Shown here: in pieces, positions 11,124 to 25,300 of the stretch
Layout of the letters: every line of letters begins with the position of its first letter
Numbering within the stretch: the stretch's first letter is position 1
NCBI GenBank assembly: GCA_942159475.1
Contig: OW804098.1
Span: 116,161,225 to 116,225,224, forward strand
Direction of reading: 5' to 3'
Length of the DNA stretch: 64,000 bases
Source of the DNA: Sthenelais limicola
Lineage: Eukaryota > Annelida > Polychaeta > Phyllodocida > Sigalionidae
Program-made: the position numbers and the translations under genes
Notes under the pieces: model-generated
Seen by the model: the letters and a program-made list of their open reading frames with translations, nothing else
Told to the model about the DNA's origin: nothing
Databases searched by the model: none

Positions 11124-13072
11124 ATATATATATGACCCATTCTCACGAAAATGGTGCAGCCCATACTAAAAGGGTAAAAATTATATTTTGTTTGATTAAT
11201 CTGAGATTTGATAGGTATGAAGGTAATATATAGGCGGTAATATATCTGAATTTGCCATTAAATTAGACCATTAGTTTTTGTACAGGAGGTTATCAAAGAT
11301 TGGTGTAGAAAATTTGGTGAAAAAACGTCGCACACCCCTATATTCCTTAGTAATGAACATTTCTCTTATTTAATTTGTATATCCTCAATTATTTATATCA
11401 CCATTCTCTAACTAAATGTTTTATTGATCTAATAGCCAAGAAAAGTTTTTCTTTCTTGTATAAAATCTTTTCAAATTGGGGACAACAAAAAAAGTCAGAA
11501 ACTGGATTCTCATATTAATCAGATGAAGCATTGACTGTATTTCTATTTTTTATTCTCAAATCATTCTACTTTTTCTTTTATGATATCATCAAATATCAGC
11601 TTGAACCCCCGAGTATAAATAGTTAGCAATATTTTTGGTGAAATATTGACATTTGAGGCTTCAGATTTGGGCGACGTTTTTTCACTCAGAAAAAACGTCG
11701 CCCAATCTATGTCAAATCTAGTCAATTATAAATAGCTTGATTGTTATTTTTGATGTTTTTAATACATAACTCACACCATTTAAGACCACTTTATCATTAT
11801 TTATTGAAAAAATGTCATTCATGACAATATCCACTCAAGGATGGGCATGTTTTCACACAGAAGTGTCATGTATGATGTGTCACAGGAAAATGAGTCACAA
11901 GTCAGAAAGGGGTGTTATTAAAAATGATTAAATCATCGGAAATCTTTGTTGGAATATTCTCATTTTTGGGGTGCCTTGCGTTAATGATCATAGCAATATC
12001 TGTTCCAAATTTCAGGACAGTGTATTGAATATATCCTGGATATATCCTTGCATTCTTGTCAAAGAATGGTGACAAGAATATCTTGGGTCCACTGATGTCC
12101 ATACCTCTTCCATGCAATGTATTATAATCAATCATCTACATAAGACATATTGATCAATCTTTTTTATTTTGTTATAGGAAGCTATCTAAGGACCTGTTCT
12201 TTAAAACTGAGCAGAAATCAAACATTAAAATCAAATTATTTCTTGAGTACAAGGATTCAAATAGGGGCGACGTTTTTACACTGCCAAGTCATATATTGAG
12301 TGAAAGTTGTAAAAACGTCGCCCTATCTAAAGTCTAAATAACTCACTTTTTGGAATCTTAACAGTTTCTGGAGATCGTTTCCCACAAAGTCTAAGATGAT
12401 ATAATGGTAAATAAGTGGAAAATGATTTAATTTGGTCAATATTTAGCTCATATTTTTATGTAAAATCGTCCCCATAATGTGGAAAAAACGTCGCCGGGGG
12501 GCGACGTTTTTTCCACCAATTATTAGGATCAGCCCCAAGGCCTAAGGCCTAAGGTCTGAGAATCTTCCAATGGTGGTATAAATGTGTCTGCCAACCTATG
12601 CTTATGAAATCATACTTCTTAAACAAAATTGATTTAATCATTTCAGATAGCACAGCTATTATGTCTGGCGACGTTTTTACACCTCAATTTAGCCATTTTT
12701 ACATTAATTGACTTAGGACCATAAATTCTGCAGCTATATTCAACCTTAATACATCATTTTATTTGGTTATTCATGCTCCATTCTATGGCACAAATCTTTT
12801 TTATGCATATTGATTCAACTATATTTTATCCCAACATAACTATGAGTTTGGTAGTGATTAATGGGGTTTTTCCCTTGATTTGATAGCATATAATTGAAAA
12901 TATATACGTCACAGATACACAAAAGTATATATTTTAATTATGCTTATGCCAAGTTGCATGTAGCTAATCAATTCCTATGTATTTAAGATCAATATCAACC
13001 AAAATATTGACCAATAAATGGAAATAATGGGGGGTTGCACTACTTTCGTGAGAATGGGCCATATATATATGG
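11124..13072. mobile_element. About 1.95 kb TIR element in gene C 3' UTR, with aaaaacgtcgcc hairpins
   Basis: Terminal inverted repeats of about 38 bp (atatatatgacccattctc at 11126; gagaatgggccatatatata ending about 13070) bound a segment absent from the matching 3' UTRs of genes A and B. There is no long ORF, so it is non-autonomous. Eight copies of aaaaacgtcgcc lie in both orientations at about 11320, 11670, 11691, 12266, 12309, 12482, 12500 and 12667. Three pairs form perfect stems of about 15-18 bp, and each stem also pairs a few flanking bases private to that pair. About 140 bp of extra non-homologous sequence lies outside the left TIR (10986-11123), so the whole insertion into the gene C 3' UTR is about 2.1 kb. 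I cannot place it in a known superfamily. Confidence 0.7.
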
Positions 13073-13384
13073 ATAATTCAGCATTAAATCATACCTTTGC
13101 TGTTACGTACATATTGCACCCTAAATAAATGGGATACCAATGTATGGATTTGTTAAAGCAATGCTTTTATTTGAATACAGTAAAACAAAATTTTGAAAGT
13201 TTTTATTCTCAAGAATTTCACAATTGTGATACTTTTGATCACAAGAAAATAATGAGTCTTTTTAATTTATTCCTAAAAACATTGTATAATATAATTACTG
13301 AGTTAAAGGTTTCTTGGACATGTTGCTGGCTATAATGACAGATCCATTAAACAAGAACTCAGGTGAAAGCTCAAGGGCACGATT

Positions 13385-16300
13385 TCAGGGAGGGAATGTC
13401 ATGACGTAGGGAAAATCATCCATATTGTCCTTCATCTGTTGTACTCCCACTAGTCTACCATGACCCAACTTGTCACTGTAGAGTTTCAAATCCCAGGCAA
13501 TTGGACCACCAGGCCGTGACCCTGACTTAGGGCTGTCTCCGGGCATGTACACAATACATATCTCTTCCTCTTTCTCAGCAAACCTAAAAAACATCATTAA
13601 AATGGAAGTTTTCTGTTAAATATTTTATTTTACCTGGGTTCCCTTGGTAGGGTTTTTCAATTGGCCCAGGAATGGCACCAAAGTGTAATCAAATGATATT
13701 GTCACAATTAAGCCACTTGATATTGAGTGTAAGAATGCTTCATGATATTAGATGAGGAATTTTATTGACTCCCTTGCTCTAGCCACTCATTTAGAGTGTA
13801 GGAGTGGGAGTTTGTAAGATTTCATTGAGGTAATTATAGATATAACATAATTGGTTTCATTATACCACTGATGAAGAGTGTAAGGTTTTTGTGATTGAAT
13901 AAAATCAGCAGGGGTGGATCCAGGTGTTAGACCCTAGGGGGGGCACAAGCATGCAGTCCTCATTCAGGTCATTTATGTGTTGTGGGAGGGGGCTAATTAG
14001 CTCAACATTTACAAACAAAATTGTAACCATGCCAAAAAATGTCTTTGAAATAAATACATTTTTAAAGGAGTAATTGTTGCAAAATTTTGCTAGTTGAAAT
14101 TAAAGATTGGAGTGAGAGAGATGAGATGAATGTTACTGGTTATAAAAAAAAAATACAAGAAAACTGGTTTAGAATAATGACCCAACAGTGTCATAGCCAC
14201 CATATATGGGTCAGGAGGCATGGCCCCCAGGAAAATCTTTTAGAAAATGAGTGCCAGTTGAACACATTCTACAGGGCTCAGAGCCTCAGATCTAAAGTTA
14301 CTGATGGGCTTTCAAAATTACTGATTATTAAGGCCCTTAAAAACCCACAATTAAAATTACTGGTTGTGGAAACCCTGCCTTGAACTGCCCTTAATTGAGG
14401 AGAAATATGGATCTCCATTCGGCGTTCTCCTCAGAAATATATGAGAGTGTAGTGGGTCCAAACTACCATCTAGGGACCTGCAGGGGACAAGATCCCCCAT
14501 GATTTTTGTTTGTTTTTTTGAGTACTGTTTTGATACATTCTGCTGGTTTTCAGGCCCATCAGGACAATCCTTTAAGGATCATAAGGTACATAATATTTAC
14601 AGTTATGTTAAAGATATCACCCGAGTTCACTGATTCTTAAATGCCCTAATAGAGGGTTTCCAAAGAATAAAAGAAGGGAATAGCCCTGTAAGAAAATAAA
14701 ATGAAAGAAATCGTAATAGTATAATGTACATCAGGTAAGTTGCATGCAAATTATGTTGTGAACTAAAGCAGTAGTGGGAAAAATAGATTGATATAGTGAT
14801 GAATCATAACTTCATACTGCAATTAGGAGAATTATAATCTTTTGCTCTAATCTTAAATGTTCCCCCAAAAGGATATAACATATAATTCACTTCAACACCA
14901 TATTCTGGGAAAATGTGTATTTCAATTTGTATTTGAATACTTGTTTACCTAGTTGGCATGCCATTTAAACGCAGGAGATATTTGCTTAGTGTAGGAGTAA
15001 TTGCTCAAATGCATTGATTAGGAAAGACTATTGGAATACAGTATTATATAGTTTATTGATATATCAACAGTGCAATATGTTTAATTAGACTAGGACAGAA
15101 TTTCAGACTTGTGAAATTAAAAAAATAATCATTGATAGTCTATTGCAGTCATTATTTTTACTTTGCTCTGATATATCCAGTGACATGAGCATTACAATGC
15201 TTATTTGATATTAGAGTAGGCCTAGTACTGGACACACAGGTTCTTAGTCCAAATGTATTTGGGCAACATGATTTGGTGAGGTGACTCAGGCTTCAAAGCT
15301 ATTCAGCTAGCATACATTTTGTCAGGAACACAATCGGAAATCCCATCTAATCTATAGTTTTCATTCATGGGGAGTATTCAAGTATTGGGTCTTTGTATAT
15401 ATATATGAGGGATATATTGAGGGATATATTGTTTGGTTTTTCCTTGTTTTGCATAGGAACTATCAACGTTTTGCCTCCAATTTTGCCTCCCAGGCCCCCT
15501 GGATCCGCCCCTCATCAGTATAGTTCTAGAGAAACAGAATAAGACTGTCCAGGTAGCATTAGATATAGGTTTTAATCATCATAATATTCATATTCAAGCG
15601 AGTGTCGATCACAGCCATGTTTTTCATGAGATTTAAATGTTTCCATGTTGCCTATATTTGCTAGCCTTGGGGGCAGCTCATTCCACGCCTTGGCACATTT
15701 ATGATAGACAGAGCTCTCAGCAATTCTTTTTTTGGGCCTGATTTGCTTAAAAATTGGGGCTTCATTACGTTTTTGGCTCTCCTGTGTAACTCTAGAGAGC
15801 TAGTTTCCTGAGGTTGATTGAAAATGATGCAGAGAGGTCTATTTTGGCATCTCTTCAGTTTAGTCAGGTCAGTAGAATGTGTGTCATGAAACACCACATC
15901 TCCATAATCAATGTAGGGAAGGTTTTGAGATTTGTAAATCTGTAGAGCGGTTTTTGGGTTTTTATGCATTGTCTAATTTTTTGCAGAAGATAGATCTTAT
16001 GTGTACCAAAGGGATAAGAACAAAAAAGTTATAGTAAAGAAAGGGTAGTTTAAGACAAGAATTGACATCAGACATATGCTAACAGTAAAATATTAAAATA
16101 AGAGAGACAAAACCCCCACACGACATCTGGTGGCAAACCATCCCTGCAACAGATAGAACAGCCAGCCCGAATCCAGTCCGGCCGGCCGCACCCGGATAAC
16201 CGGGCGACTAGACCGGGGGTTCGGGATACTGGCTAGCAGCGCCGGGCCAGAGCGGGGATAACCGCTCCGACCCGCACCACCACACTCAGCACCACAATAC

Positions 16301-19300
16301 CCCCCTCCCCCCCTTTTTCTGGAGGGAGGACCGACTAGACACGAACTGGCTAGAACTAAACAGGTCCTAAGCAAGACGTATAATATATTAAATCGTAATG
16401 ACACATACAGTGGAAATGGAACATAAGGACATAGAAGAACGACATGTGAAAAAGTAAAGTGAAGGAATATTAAAAGCCTACACACACGCGGTGTAAGTAA
16501 AAACCATATATTCCTATAACAACACAATACAATATGAAACATACCTTTAACTTGGGAGAATAATAATGAAGAAAAACTCTAACCCGAGGTATAATCACAA
16601 TCACAGGTAGGATAAATCCGGTATATAAAATCACAGAGGTCCATATGCTTTAGCATAAAATAATGTCCATGTAAATAGAGTCTGTTGCAGGGAATCAGGG
16701 GGTTGTTGTCTCGGAGAGGACTGGAAACATCCGCGATATCCGGAAACGACTGCATCCGGCCCGGTTGACTTCGGCGTAGCCAGATGCCAATGATACTAGC
16801 GCTCCCACGCCGCCGTCCATCCGGAAAAACAACAAATAAACACACAACTCATCATCACACTACAAAAAACAGTGGAAGAGCACTAATACTCATCCATCAC
16901 TGTGCCCTTCTCACCCCGAAGCAACCGATTCTCCTCCTCAACAGACATCTCCATCTCAGGACTTTCCTCAGCTGCATCGGAATCCACAACTCCACCCTCA
17001 CCCCTATCCTGGGTCAAGTTTTCCTCCAGCCTCTGCATTTCCAACGCCAGTCTTGCGGGACTATCCAATGCCTTATCGGGAACTAGAACGGCGGTTCTCT
17101 CCGGGCTAGCAACCGGAGTGGAAGTAGTCCTCCCAGTGCTAGGCCTTCCTACAGGAGTCAACGTCACCATAGTGCGGGGTTTCGGCAACAGAGAGGGTTT
17201 TCCCCCCCATACCATTCCCGGCTTGCCAGCATGTGGCACGATCCACCGGAGGGAGGTGGGTTTTCCCCGAAACCAACTCCACCAGCCACTGCAGTACTAT
17301 AGAGAGGCACTTGAGGTGATTGCCGAACCCTAGACACCGCGGGTGGACTGAACAAAGGCGGAGCCATGCGCATAGCCATCTGCGCATTTGGATCCGCGAA
17401 AGTCCTCATATCAGGGTCCGTGGCAGTATATTGCGGCAAATTTTGTCCAAAAGATTGGAAAAAGGCATCCCAGGAGGGAAAGGTCGGCATAGTCATAGCA
17501 ACAGGGGGTGGAGGCGGCAATTGTTGAACAGCAGGCTGAGGCAAGTGTTCCTCAAACATTTCCTTGAAGAGTCCTGACATCACTTCCCGCATATCCGAAA
17601 TACTAACCGTGCCACCAACAGCTCCGGTTTTCTCTGACTTTTCCTCCTCCTCCATAACTTGATCCTCCGGCTTACCCTGCACCACAGTTTCCACCTTATC
17701 TTTCTCCGTCTTTTTCCGCTTAGAATCCGGACCACCTTGCTGCTCATAGCGGGACAACTTACGACGCAACTCCATATTTACTTCACGCGAACGGTTATCC
17801 TCCTCTTTATAAAACCTCAACTGATCCTGCAAGTCCAGATTTTCCTGTTCTAGATTTGGAATCAGTTTAACCTGTTCCCGCAACTCTTGGATTCCTTCCA
17901 ACGGTTCAAAAGCTTCCCCGATTAAGTTGCGAATATCTGCCATGACAGCCGAAGCAGTCGACTGAATGGCCGAAACTCCGGCGTCCATACACGCAGTTAT
18001 CCTCTCCAAAGACCTAGAAACATGATCATAGGTGGCATCAACATTCGGGATCCGACTTCCCATCGGCCGAATACGTTCCGAACGCTCCGAACGCTCTGCA
18101 CCAGACAGCATAGAACTCTGGTCCACCACCGACGATTCAATAGAGGAGTTCATGTGATCAGCGCTCCCATAACTGCTACTCGGAGGCTTCTTCCAAACAC
18201 TCGCAGGGGCCGGGCCTGAACCATGAGAGGCCGGGAGTTTGGGGATCACAAACCGCCTAGAACCACCAGTCCTCCCTAGAACAGACACGGTCTCCCAGTC
18301 TCCTCTGGTCATTCTCGCAAACTTCTGACACCCGTAATTTGGGAACTCCTTCTGAAACACCCGAAAACTTATGCACATATCAAGTGCTGTGTCCCTCTTC
18401 TCATGGTGCTGCGTCATACAGTGTCTCACCAATTCTGATCGGCGATCCAACCTCACCAAACAAGACGAAGCATGTGGGCAGGTCAGTTGGTAACTAGCCG
18501 GACAATGCTCCTCCACCAGATGCCGATAAAACCTCGTTCTGTACGAACGAACCCCATCCGGATTGATGGATGGGTCCAAATGCCGGCAATACACAAAAGG
18601 ACACCTCTGTCCCGGGCTCCACAAACGCTCCACACTATTCAGTTTCACAAGTACCGACGGGTTGATCACCACCTCCCGAATTGATGAGTGTATTGAAGCC
18701 CTTGGAGGAATGAAATGGTTTATCACCCTGGATTTGGAAAGTGGTTATTGGCAAATAGCGATGGATGAGGCTAGTAAGGAGAAAACAGCCTTTGTCTCGT
18801 CCAGTGGGCTATACCAATTTAAAGTGATGAGTTTCGGGTTATGCAATGCCCCGGCTACCTTTGAGCGCATGATGGAACAGATGTTAGTAGGGTTGCGCTG
18901 GAAGTGTTGCCTGGTGTACTTGGATGACATAATTATATTCGGAGCTAATTTTGAAGAAACTATACGGAATATGGAATTGGTGTTGCAACGATTGCGGAGT
19001 TACGGGTTAAAGCTTAAGCCAAAGAAGTGCTCCTTCTTCCACTTGGAGGTGTTGTATCTCGGACGGGTGGTGTCGCAGAAAGGAATTCGCCCGGATCCAA
19101 GCAAGTTGGATCGGGTGAAGACCTGGCCGATACCATCCACCGTTAAAGAGGTGAGGCAATTCCTCGGGTTTGCATCATATTATAGGGATTTTATGCCTTA
19201 TAATTCCGAGGTTGCTGGTCCGATTCAAGCCTTGGTGGTTGGTGGAGATCAAAAGAAAAGTAGAAAAGTTGTGTTCGATGAAAGCTGCATGTTGGCGTTT

Positions 19301-22300
19301 GAGAAACTCAAACATTTGCTTACTTCGGCCCCAGTGTTAGGTTATCCGCAACCCCTGGGTACCATCATTTTAGATACGGATGCTTCCGGATTTGGTATGG
19401 CTGGGATTTTATCCCAGATTCAGAAGGATAAGGAAGTGGTGTTGAGCTATGCTAGCAATTCCCTGTCTAAGGCACAGCGTAATTATTGTACCACCAAACG
19501 TGAACTTTTGGCGGTTTTGACTTATCTCAGTAAGTTTCAACATTATGTCATTGGTAGGAGTGATTTTATGCTGAGAACAGACCACGCGTCTTTGCGGTGG
19601 CTTATGAATTTCAAAGACCCGACCAATATGTTGGCGAGGTGGCTGACCACCCTACAACATTACGGGGTTTCGGAGAATCAGATAGTTCACCGGCCGGGGA
19701 AGCATCATCTGAATGTGGATGCGCTTTCGCGGCTTCCCATTCGGAAGTGTCCCCGTGAGGACTGTCCGGACTGTGGGGCACATGAGGCTGTGGTTGCTGT
19801 TATGACAATAGATTACCAGCTATTTTCATCTTTGGCGGGTGATCGGTTGTCATCGTCCCAGCATGAGGATGATGTGCTTTCTCGCATAATCGCTTTGGTA
19901 GAGGAGGGAGTCAAAACTCTCACTAAGGCTGTCATGTTGCCGGAAGGTGATGAATATTGTTTCTATGCCCGGTTACTGTCAACTTTGGTTATGAAGGATA
20001 ATTTGTTGTGTTTGGAATGGGAGAGTGATAATGGTGTAATCTATTATCGTGCAGCTGTACCCTCTGGTTTGCGTAAGGAGCTGTTCCATACTTTGCATGG
20101 AAACAAATTGGCGGCCCACTTCGGTGAATTTAAGACTTATCAAGCGGCATTACATAAATTTATTTGGCCCCGGATGCGCTCTGATATAGCCGACTGGGTA
20201 CGGGGGTGTGAAATTTGTGCTTCGTGCAAGAGCCGGGGAGGCCGGGGTGTCTCTCCTTTGAAAAAGGAGTTACAGGGAGTGAGATGGAGTCGTGTGGCCC
20301 TAGATATTATTGGTCCTTTTCGGAAAACACCTAGAGGGAATGTATGTGTTATGGTGGTGACGGATTATTTCAGTAAATGGGCCGAGGCTTATCCCTTGCC
20401 CGACCATACTGCTGCAACGTGTGCGATGGTGTTGTTCACTGAGTGGATATTGCGCTATGGCCCGCCAGTCTCTTTGCAGACGGACGGGGCTCCGGAGTTC
20501 CGGTCAAGTTTGATGAAGAATTTGCTGGGAATGTTAGACATTGAAAAGCTAATGACCTTGCCCTATAGACCCGAATCTAATGGACAGGTGGAACGTTTTA
20601 ATAGAGTTTTGGTCGAGCAATTGTCTTGTCTGACAGAGTATGAGGATGTAAATTGGGATTTATTAGTTCCTTGCATTGCTCATGCTTATCGGGGTGCTGT
20701 CCATAAGAGTACACATTGTACACCAAACATGGTGGTATTTGGTTCTGAGGTGACGGTACCGGCTGACATTATTTATGGAACTCTAAGTGGTGATGTGGAT
20801 TTTCCTTGCCCAACTGTGTTTGTGGAGGAGATTCGTTCTTTATTAAGGAAGGGACATCAATTTGTGAGAGAGCAATTGGGCCATTCGGCTGTGTTTCAGA
20901 AGAGGTATTTTGATAGGAGAGCTCGGCCGAAGGAATTCAAGGAGGGGGACCTAGTGTGGAGATATGCCACTCCCATGGCTCAGAAGAAGTATGGGCCTAA
21001 ATGGGATGGACCCTTTCTAGTGGTTCGGAGGGTGCAGGGTTCTACCTATGAACTGCAAACTGCGGATGGTCTCTTGAGGTGGAATGGCAATTTGTTGAAG
21101 CTGGCTTTTGATGCTGATGGACAACCGGTTCAGGCTACTAACCTTCATCGGGCCCCTGAATACCAGAAGCAGGTGGCTAAGGGCCGGGACATTCTTCGGG
21201 TCTCTCCTGTTGGCAAGTTATTGCCCGGGTCGGAGGCACCAGTTCCTAAGCCTGCTAAGAAAATTGTTCATCATGTTAGGAAAAGAGGCAGACCGCCGCG
21301 TGCTCCTCCTAAAACTACTGTCTTGCCACAGTCGGAGGTTTCGGGGGACTCGGGTGCGAATTCTGTTGAGTCGGGTGAAGAGGATGAAGCAGTTGCAGTA
21401 TTGGAGGAAGATGAGTTACCCTTGGCTGAAACAATGGATAATTTGTTGCAGTCCGAGTATCTGTCTGAGAGGCCCCGCCGAACTGTTAGACCTCCGGATA
21501 GATATGGGATGGGGATTAATTAAAGTGGTTAGATGTTTTGGTGCGAAGTAGGAAAAAATTACACAACGAGAAGTACTGCAGTAGAGTCGGGCCGGGCGCG
21601 GAAGCTTGTGTGTAGAGCTCCGGTCCGACCTTAGGAGATATCACTATATTGGTTGGCTGTGTTAATTTTTTGCTCCGATCGGTTTAACTGGCCAGTTGAC
21701 CTCCTCGGGTTGCCGGACCCATTGGGAAATAAAGTGGGGAGTACCAGTCTATAACCTTTTGGCTTAAATCATTGATATGGTCGTGTTTTTGTTGTATGTA
21801 TGTCTTGCTCGGGGGCATTATCAGTTGTTGTGTCTACAGGTAGGGGTTGGGGGCATTGCTCATTTAGGGGTATGACCAATTGAGGCCGGGTCATGAGTCG
21901 TCTGCGGCTGGTTACTTGACTGGTGTTGCTATTTTTAGACCCGGTGACCTCGTTCTCGCGTGAAGGAACGAGAGGTGGCTGGTGTGAACCAGTCAGTCAG
22001 TTGCATTCGGTCGACTTGGTCGGTCGTGTCCCACTGTATGCTATTGCCCCACGTGGAATAAAACAGTCGAATTGTCGAATATTCCTTTGCATTTCATTGA
22101 GTTTCAGTTGTCGTAACTGTGCAGAAAGTGTGACCCGGCTTTGAAAGTGTTCGAGTTGGATAGGATCAGGTTGTGGTCCTGTCAGTGGCCGTGTTATGGC
22201 TGACGAGGAGAAGCCGGGCGGCTCACAGGGTTATGCTGCTGATTTCCCTGAGATGGCGAAAGTTCCTGCCCCGAACCCTGAACTTGCTGTGAAGAAGAAG

Positions 22301-25300
22301 CTGAGTGAGCAGAGGAAGGCTGAGCGAAAAGCTCGGGAGCAGTCCCGGCTTGCTGCAATGAAGAAGGCAACTGTGGCTAAGCAGTCGCTGTTGAAGAAGT
22401 CGGCTGAGGTAAAGGCTCCTAAGGTGAAGAAACTCGGGAAGAAGGCAGCTGAGAAGCCAGCTACTAAGGTGGTGGAGAGGACCAGTCCCCGGAGGGCTAA
22501 TCCCGGAGTTGTAGTGGCTGATACTCAGCTTCCCGAGGCTCAGCTTGCTGCAGCGGGGCAGACGGAGAGAGCTCCTTCTCCCGCAGCCTCTGACGTGGTG
22601 GTTGTGGACAGTCCAGAGTCTACCCCGGCTCCCCGAGCCGAAGAGGGAGAGATAGTGGAGGATGGTGCTACGGCTGCTGTTGGAGACCCGGGCACGGAAG
22701 GTGTCACCCCGGACACTGCTCAGCTTACCGCTGTGGGTGTTGAAAAAACACAGGAGGCGGAGGAAATGGATACCACTCCTGTTGTTGATGTTGTAGCCGA
22801 AAAACCTGAGGATGATGGTGGTTTCGTGGAGGTGAAATCCAAAAAGAAAAAGCCTAAAGCTGGTATTGTGAAAGTGGGTTCGGAGAAGGAGGTCCAAGCG
22901 ATTGAGCGGCAACACGGGATTTCTCGTTACAGGTCGGGGAAATTTGCTAAGAAACGGGAAGACCCTGACTTTGCTGTGAGAAATATAACCCGGTGGAACG
23001 CTTTGCAGAAAAAGCTTGACACTTTTGTAGTGCTGGAGGAGGATATTGCCCCTGTTGTACCAAGTGTGGAGGATACTTTCCCTGTCTGCCCTGAGTCCGA
23101 GGATGAGGATGAGGCCATGGCCGAATACTCAAACGGGACTTTGATGTCTAAGTACGAGATGGAATTTCATTTCTTGAAGAGTCGTACCGGGCGGCAGCCG
23201 GAATCAACCCGGGAGGTGGTGATCAACCCGACGGTACTTGTGAAACTGAATAGTGTGGAGCGTTTGTGGAGCCCGGGACAGAGGTGTCCTTTTGTGTATT
23301 GCCGGCATTTGGACCCGTCCATCAATCCGGATGGGGTTCGTTCGTACAGAACGAGAGAAAGGTTTTATCGGCATCTGGTGGAGGAGCATTGTCCGGCTAG
23401 TTACCAACTGACCTGCCCACATGCTTCGTCTTGTTTGGTGAGGTTGGATCGCCGATCAGAATTGGTGAGACACTGTATGACCCAGCACCATGAGAAGAGG
23501 GACACAGCACTTGATATGTGCATAAGTTTTCGGGTGTTTCAGAAGGAGTTCCCAAATTACGGGTGTCAGAAGTTTGCGAGAATGACCAGAGGAGACTGGG
23601 AGACCGTGTCTGTTCTAGGGAGGACTGGTGGTTCTAGGCGGTTTGTGATCCCCAAACTCCCGGCCTCTCATGGTTCAGGCCCGGCCCCTGCGAGTGTTTG
23701 GAAGAAGCCTCCGAGTAGCAGTTATGGGAGCGCTGATCACATGAACTCCTCTATTGAATCGTCGGTGGTGGACCAGAGTTCTATGCTGTCTGGTGCAGAG
23801 CGTTCGGAGCGTTCGGAACGTATTCGGCCGATGGGAAGTCGGATCCCGAATGTTGATGCCACCTATGATCATGTTTCTAGGTCTTTGGAGAGGATAACTG
23901 CGTGTATGGACGCCGGAGTTTCGGCCATTCAGTCGACTGCTTCGGCTGTCATGGCAGATATTCGCAACTTAATCGGGGAAGCTTTTGAACCGTTGGAAGG
24001 AATCCAAGAGTTGCGGGAACAGGTTAAACTGATTCCAAATCTAGAACAGGAAAATCTGGACTTGCAGGATCAGTTGAGGTTTTATAAAGAGGAGGATAAC
24101 CGTTCGCGTGAAGTAAATATGGAGTTGCGTCGTAAGTTGTCCCGCTATGAGCAGCAAGGTGGTCCGGATTCTAAGCGGAAAAAGACGGAGAAAGATAAGG
24201 TGGAAAATGTGGTGCAGGGTAAGCCGGAGGATCAAGTTATGGAGGAGGAGGAAAAGTCGGAGAAAACCGGAGCTGTTGGTGGCACGGTTAGTATTTCGGA
24301 TATGCGGGAAGTGATGTCGGGACTCTTCAAGGAAATGTTTGAGGAACACTTGCCTCAGCCTGCTGTTCAACAATTGCCGCCTCCACCCCCTGTTGCTATG
24401 ACTATGCCGACCTTTCCCTCCTGGGATGCCTTTTTCCAATCTTTTGGACAAAATTTGCCGCAATATACTGCCACGGACCCTGATATGAGGACTTTCGCGG
24501 ATCCAAATGCGCAGATGGCTATGCGCATGGCTCCGCCTTTGTTCAGTCCACCCGCGGTGTCTAGGGTTCGGCAATCACCTCAAGTGCCTCTCTATAGTAC
24601 TGCAGTGGCTGGTGGAGTTGGTTTCGGGGAAAACCCACCTCCCTCCGGTGGATCGGTGCCACATGCTGGCAAGCCGGGAATGGTACGGGGGGGAAAACCC
24701 TCTCTGTTGCCGAAACCCCGCACTATGGTGACGTTGACTCCTGTAGGAAGGCCTAGCACTGGGAGGACTACTTCCACTCCGGTTGCTAGCCCGGAGAGAA
24801 CCGCCGTTCTAGTTCCCGATAAGGCATTGGATAGTCCCGCAAGACTGGCGTTGGAAATGAAGAGGCTGGAGGAAAACTTGACCCAGGATACGGGTGAGGG
24901 TGGAGTTGTGGATTCCGATGCAGCTGAGGAAAGTCCTGAGATGGAGATGTCTGTTGAGGAGGAGAATCGGTTGCTTCGGGGTGAGAAGGGCACAGTGATG
25001 GATGAGTATTAGTGCTCTTCCACTGTTTTTTGTAGTGTGATGATGAGTTGTGTGTTTATTTGTTGTTTTTCCGGATGGACGGCGGCGTGGGAGCGCTAGT
25101 ATCATTGGCATCTGGCTACGCCGAAGTCAACCGGGCCGGATGCAGTCGTTTCCGGATATCGCGGATGTTTCCAGTCCTCTCCGAGACAACAACCCCCTGA
25201 TTCCCTGCAACAGACACTACGTGGACAACTACTCTATTTACATGGACATTATTTTATGCTAAAGCATATGGACCTCTGTGATTTTATATACCGGATTTAT

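Noticed and set aside
14087..14383. 98-codon open frame in the hAT-like element
   Set aside because: No transposase motif; the length is within chance for this region.
18563..18678. N-terminal extension of the gypsy pol frame
   Set aside because: These codons come from the inverted ORF3 arm; real pol text starts at the palindrome junction at 18679.
22223..22915. 230-codon open frame antisense to ORF3
   Set aside because: Leu/Ser/His-rich composition and mirror position show it is a shadow of the GC-biased ORF3.
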